From: Larix sibirica
Lineage: Eukaryota > Streptophyta > Pinopsida > Pinales > Pinaceae
DNA: 11,094 nt
Assembly (NCBI GenBank): GCA_004151065.3
Contig: NWUY0300019095.1
Coordinates: 30,208-41,301, forward strand
Direction: 5' to 3'
This document shows, one piece after another, positions 7,978-11,094 of the stretch (the first letter of the stretch is position 1; every line of letters starts with the position of its first letter). Below the pieces are notes generated by a model, which saw nothing but the letters and a program-made list of their open reading frames with translations, did no database searches and was not told where the DNA came from. Both the position numbers and the translations under genes were made by a program.

Positions 7978-8582
7978 TCTATCTTTTGACTAGTGTTAGC
8001 CATGTTTGGATTGAGAGGTTGGTTTATAATGGAGTTTAGTGTCAGCTATTGAGATTAGGAAAAGAAGATATTAAAATAAGAAAGGAGAATCTAAAGTGAT
8101 TTGAAAATAAAAAAGAAGTATGGACAGTTTTGGTTTATGAATTAAAAAGAGAAGAGATATATATAAAATTCAATTTGGTTAAAAAATTATGAAGAAAGAT
8201 GAAAAAAAATTATATATAACAAAAAGAGTGTATTTGAAACAAGCAAGTACATTTAAATTTTTATAAAATAGGTTAGAGAAAAGATATATAAAGATATGGT
8301 ATTTATTAAATAGTTTTGATAAATTAAATTAGTATTTATGTAATTTTTTTAATATTTTAACTTTTTTCTATTGATGATTTTATTGTCTTTCCAAATCTTA
8401 TATAATGTGAGGGAAATCTAAACGATGTTTCCTTACATTCATGAATAGTATCTCTAGTAAACGTATTGGTGTAAACTAGTGTATCTTATTCTAGGATTAT
8501 AACTAGGCATGTGTTGGTACAAAATTAGTCAAATGCCCAACATCATTGGCAACAACTAGTTGATTTAACCCATTGGACTATA
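7978..8582. other. Very AT-rich gene-free block
   Basis: 8090-8400 is strongly A/T-rich with many A-runs and TATATA words. CATGTTTGGATTGAGAGG at about 8001 resembles the end of some plant MITEs, but no matching inverted end was found downstream. Nothing else is recognised. Confidence 0.45.
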
Positions 8583-8971
8583 TGATCTAGATCTTGAGCA
8601 TTGAGATCTAAAAGGGTTGAATGCCAAAAGAATAGGAGAGAAAACTTGCAAATCTACCATGAAATTCATAAAGGAACATCAATAACAACATATAAATGAA
8701 ATCAACCATAAAAATAAGAGAGAGTTGGAAAATAATGATTATATTCATATGAACCGTTACATGTAATTAGATCAATTTTAGGACCTCCTCTTCTCGACCT
8801 TAACTCTCTTCCAATTGCCTTTTTATAAGGTTTCTTGTTGACCAAGTCAACTTTGATTAATGGACTCCATAAATATATATCCATCATGTTCCATTTTACA
8901 TTTAATAAAAATATGACTATATGACTTTTACATCTGAAGTTAGACTCTAGGCCCCATTAAGATTTGGATCA
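8583..8971 (-). repeat. 3' LTR (left copy, 389 bp)
   Basis: It begins TGATCTAGATCTTGAG and ends TTTGGATCA on the plus strand. Blocks shared with the right LTR include AGAGAAAACTTGCAAATCTA, ATTCATATGAACC, GACCTTAACTCTCTTCC and ACTCCATAAATA. It keeps about 20 bases near 8816-8835 (around TTTTTATAAGGTTTC) that the right copy lacks. No polypurine tract adjoins its inner edge; the neighbouring sequence is ATCATGCCTACTT. Confidence 0.75.
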
Positions 8972-10133
8972 ATCATGCCTACTTACAAAATGATAGTCCG
9001 CATCATTTCACCATGCTAAAGAAAAAAGAGGACCTCATTATATGTATCGTACCAACATGCTTACAATTTGTCAATCGCCAATGAAATAAGGGTTTTGTGT
9101 GGTTTACCCATAACCTTGGTTTTGTGGATGATCCATAACAGAGTTGGAAATGGCAATACTTCTCTTGGCCATAAATTATAATGTATGGGGTACTTCACAT
9201 GCTCGATAAATTACATGGGTAAAAAAGAAATTACAATAAGATTTAATAAATCTAAAAATAAAAAATTAACAAGAAAAAAACCATGACATGGGAAATTTAG
9301 TCATAACTTCTATTATAGGTGATGAAATCAAATTCCATCGAAGACCCATTTGAGCTATGGAAGATATATTCCATCAGTATATGGAATGCCTTATGTTGTA
9401 GCATGTGGAGTGGTAAAATTCTTGCTAAAACTCAAGTTATGCATGGCCTTGTTGTGTCAAATACCTGTAGAGCTTCAATTGATGATTTCTCCCAAACAAA
9501 GAAGAAAAATGAAATTCCACGAAAAACCCATTTGAACTGACAGAAAACCTTTAAAATGAGCCATGGTGCACACTCTAAAACACCCTATAGAAGTCATGGA
9601 ATCCATCTAAAGTTTGAAAAAGAGGGTTATCTTCCATTTCGTCCATCATAATGCTTATATGGCGGTCATACAACTATGGGTAGGTTGAGAAAGGAATGGA
9701 AAGAGGCCACCCAAGCTTCAAGATGTGGCATGCAAAAAATTTAAGCCATGCCATGGCCGTATGAAGTTGCAATAATGTTGGATGTGAAAGCATCGAGTGT
9801 GGAGGGCCACAAAAGATGCCAAGGGTTTGTAGAGCAACATGGGTTGTTGTAGAGGTCCTGGAGCCTTTGTGGGTAGCATAAAAACCCTATAAAATGTTGC
9901 ATATCAATGTATATAGTGAATTCCATGTATGATTATCTTACAATAGTGAACAATGGTCTGAGAGCAACAAAACCATGTAATGCCTATAGACCAACTGTGA
10001 TACTTGCAATGGATGGCCCAACAAATAAACTGCAAGAATGCCAAAAGGAGGATGGATATTGTTGTAATCGTTGAACCTAAAATATGCTTCAATCCCTCAC
10101 TCCCATGGAGTGATAACATGCTCTAATACCAAA
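8972..10133 (-). other. Non-coding interior of the LTR element
   Basis: 1162 bp with no retroviral domain. Direct repeat: AATTCCATCGAAGACCCATT at 9331-9350 resembles AATTCCACGAAAAACCCATT at 9513-9532. A 7-bp-arm inverted repeat, ATTCCAT...ATGGAAT, lies near 9369-9388, and a small palindrome, AGATTTAATAAATCT, at 9239-9253. Short frames near the PBS could be remnants of a leader ORF or chance. Confidence 0.5.
10120..10131 (-). other. Primer-binding site (initiator Met tRNA type)
   Basis: It reads TGGTATTAGAGC on the minus strand, two bases inside the right LTR. It differs by one base (C to T at the seventh position) from the common plant PBS TGGTATCAGAGC. This site fixes the orientation of the element. 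Confidence 0.8.
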
Positions 10134-10504
10134 TGATCTATATCTTGAGGGTTGAGATCCAAAAAGCTTGAATGTCAAGAGAAGAAGAGAGAAAACTTGC
10201 AAATCTATCATGAAATGCATAGAAGGAACTTTGAAAATGCACCTTATAAATACACCTTATAAATATAAGAGAGAATTGAAGAACGAGGATTCCATTCATA
10301 TGAACCATTACATGCAATAAGGCCAATTTTAGGATCTCTTATTCTTGACCTTAACTCTCTTCCTACTTGTGACCAAGCCAACTTTAATTAATGCACTCCA
10401 TAAATAACATGTCTATCACATTATGTTTGACATTTACTAAAAATATGGCTTTATGAATTTTACATCCAAACTAAGACTATATGCCCCCCCTAAGATTCAA
10501 ATCA
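10134..10504 (-). repeat. 5' LTR (right copy, 371 bp)
   Basis: It begins TGATCTATATCTTGAG and ends TTCAAATCA on the plus strand. It contains a perfect 13-bp tandem duplication, CACCTTATAAATA at 10240-10252 and 10253-10265. On the element's strand this gives two TATTTATAAGG TATA-like boxes, which the left LTR lacks. A run of seven C lies at 10484-10490, where the left LTR has four. Confidence 0.75.
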
Positions 10505-10505
10505 A

Positions 10506-10514
10506 CCCCCCCCT
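10506..10514 (-). other. Polypurine-tract-like G run outside the 5' LTR
   Basis: AGGGGGGGG on the minus strand lies one base outside the outer edge of the right LTR and is followed on the plus strand by a short (TG)n. A polypurine tract normally sits beside the 3' LTR, where none is seen here. It may be chance low-complexity sequence or a trace of a second, tandem element to the right. Confidence 0.3.
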
Positions 10515-10532
10515 GTGTGTGTATCTATGTGG

Positions 10533-10573
10533 CAGTTTAGTGGGTTAGTTTGAGAGGTCAAGGGTTCAAGTCT
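10533..10573 (+). repeat. SINE-like RNA polymerase III A-box and B-box pair
   Basis: CAGTTTAGTGG at 10533-10543 fits the A-box consensus TRGYNNARNGG at 10 of 11 positions, and GGTTCAAGTCT at 10563-10573 fits the B-box GGTTCRANYCY fully. Starts are 30 bases apart, shorter than in a tRNA (about 44) and slightly below usual plant SINE spacing. No cloverleaf forms around them, so this is not a tRNA gene. Neither a poly(A) or poly(T) end nor flanking duplications were found, so it is at best a SINE fragment. Confidence 0.3.
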
Positions 10574-11094
10574 TATAAAATACCTCTAGGTTAGGAGTAC
10601 ACATTGCAATCCAACAACATTTATCATGAGTACCATTCATAGAAGGTGAGGAAGCATCTAGAGGTTTTCCCCAATTGTTATAGCATAGATTAGCACTTCC
10701 ACGTTTGTGGCAATGAATTCCCAAAGTGACACATAATTCACCAAGAACGATCGTCCAAATGTACTTATCATCATGGAAGAATCCCTTAAAATGAGCCTAG
10801 ATGATGGTCATAACCCTCAGAAGACAATCCCATTCTTTCCTAGCTAAATTCGTTGAGTTACAAGCAAAACTAAGGCCCCACACACCTTTCCCCTTTCTAG
10901 GGTGAGTGGCCACACTCCTTTCCCTTCAACAAGGCATGTGGGCAAAGAAAATTGCACAAAATAAAGCAATTTCAAGGTGGTTGGCCTCGATTACCACTTC
11001 TAAAACTACTTGGTAACCATTCTAAGAAGATATGAAGAACACACCCTATTAAACTTACGTTGGAAGAATTTCTCTACTCTTTCGATCCCATTGT
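10574..11094. other. Gene-free right end
   Basis: Mixed-composition sequence with no protein-like frame, RNA gene or clear repeat. If an LTR element interior lay here, coding motifs would be expected; none is visible. Confidence 0.45.

Larger units (their letters stand above)
8583..10504 (-). mobile_element. Short, decayed non-autonomous LTR retrotransposon
   Basis: Two related repeats in direct orientation, each bounded by TGAT...ATCA, enclose 1162 bp of non-coding sequence. On the minus strand the right copy is the 5' LTR: two bases after its end comes TGGTATTAGAGC, a near match to the initiator-Met-tRNA primer-binding site of plant LTR elements (usual TGGTATCAGAGC). The left copy is then the 3' LTR. 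The interior shows no gag, protease, integrase or reverse transcriptase motif. An open frame of 71 codons begins right after the PBS (10119-9904), overlapped by one of 61 codons (9926-9741), but neither is recognisable. The total of 1.9 kb lies between TRIM-type elements and longer deletion derivatives. By eye the LTRs match at about 80% of positions, so the insertion is old. No target-site duplication is evident (CTATA on the left, ACCCC on the right). Confidence 0.75.

Noticed and set aside
8001-8400. MITE suggested by CATGTTTGGATTGAGAGG
   Set aside because: No matching terminal inverted repeat or target duplication was found downstream.
9741-10119. gag-like coding after the PBS
   Set aside because: The two short frames lack any zinc knuckle or other gag or pol motif, and the LTRs are too diverged for an intact coding region to be expected.
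10533-10606. tRNA gene
   Set aside because: The A-box to B-box distance is too short and no acceptor or anticodon stem pairs around them.

Overview
The window looks like nuclear DNA of a vascular land plant. The one clear gene encodes a plant-specific BRH1-type RING-H2 protein. The rest is AT-rich, gene-poor sequence with a decayed LTR retrotransposon whose primer-binding site is of the initiator-Met tRNA type, microsatellites and many short duplications. Genus cannot be told from the sequence; a large, repeat-rich genome such as a conifer's would fit, but that is inference. One ambiguous base (N) lies at 1921.

Layout: 1-936 holds no gene, only faint diverged repeats. 937-1226 on the minus strand is a protein-like stretch interrupted by one in-frame stop, perhaps a terminal exon or a decayed fragment; a (TA)n microsatellite follows. 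1330-5200 has no gene I can defend and is dominated by two-copy tandem duplications (units about 23, 26, 38, 41, 73, 126 and 149 bp). 5220-5729 (minus) is an intact 169-codon RING-H2 membrane-type E3 ubiquitin ligase gene. Its leader probably runs to about 6865, with plausible 5'-UTR introns, a duplicated hairpin unit and a pyrimidine-rich start region below a TATA-like box at 6884-6893. 7000-8582 is intergenic, with two more two-copy repeats and a very AT-rich block. 8583-10504 is a 1.9-kb non-coding LTR element on the minus strand, with diverged 389- and 371-bp LTRs and a PBS. 10505-11094 contains a SINE-like A-box/B-box pair and nothing else recognisable.

There is no operon, gene cluster or multi-gene system here. 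The most useful leads are the hairpin/splice-donor duplication in the RING gene leader, the retroelement with a polypurine-like G-run outside its 5' LTR, and the density of independent two-copy duplications. Nothing seen amounts to a new biological system.
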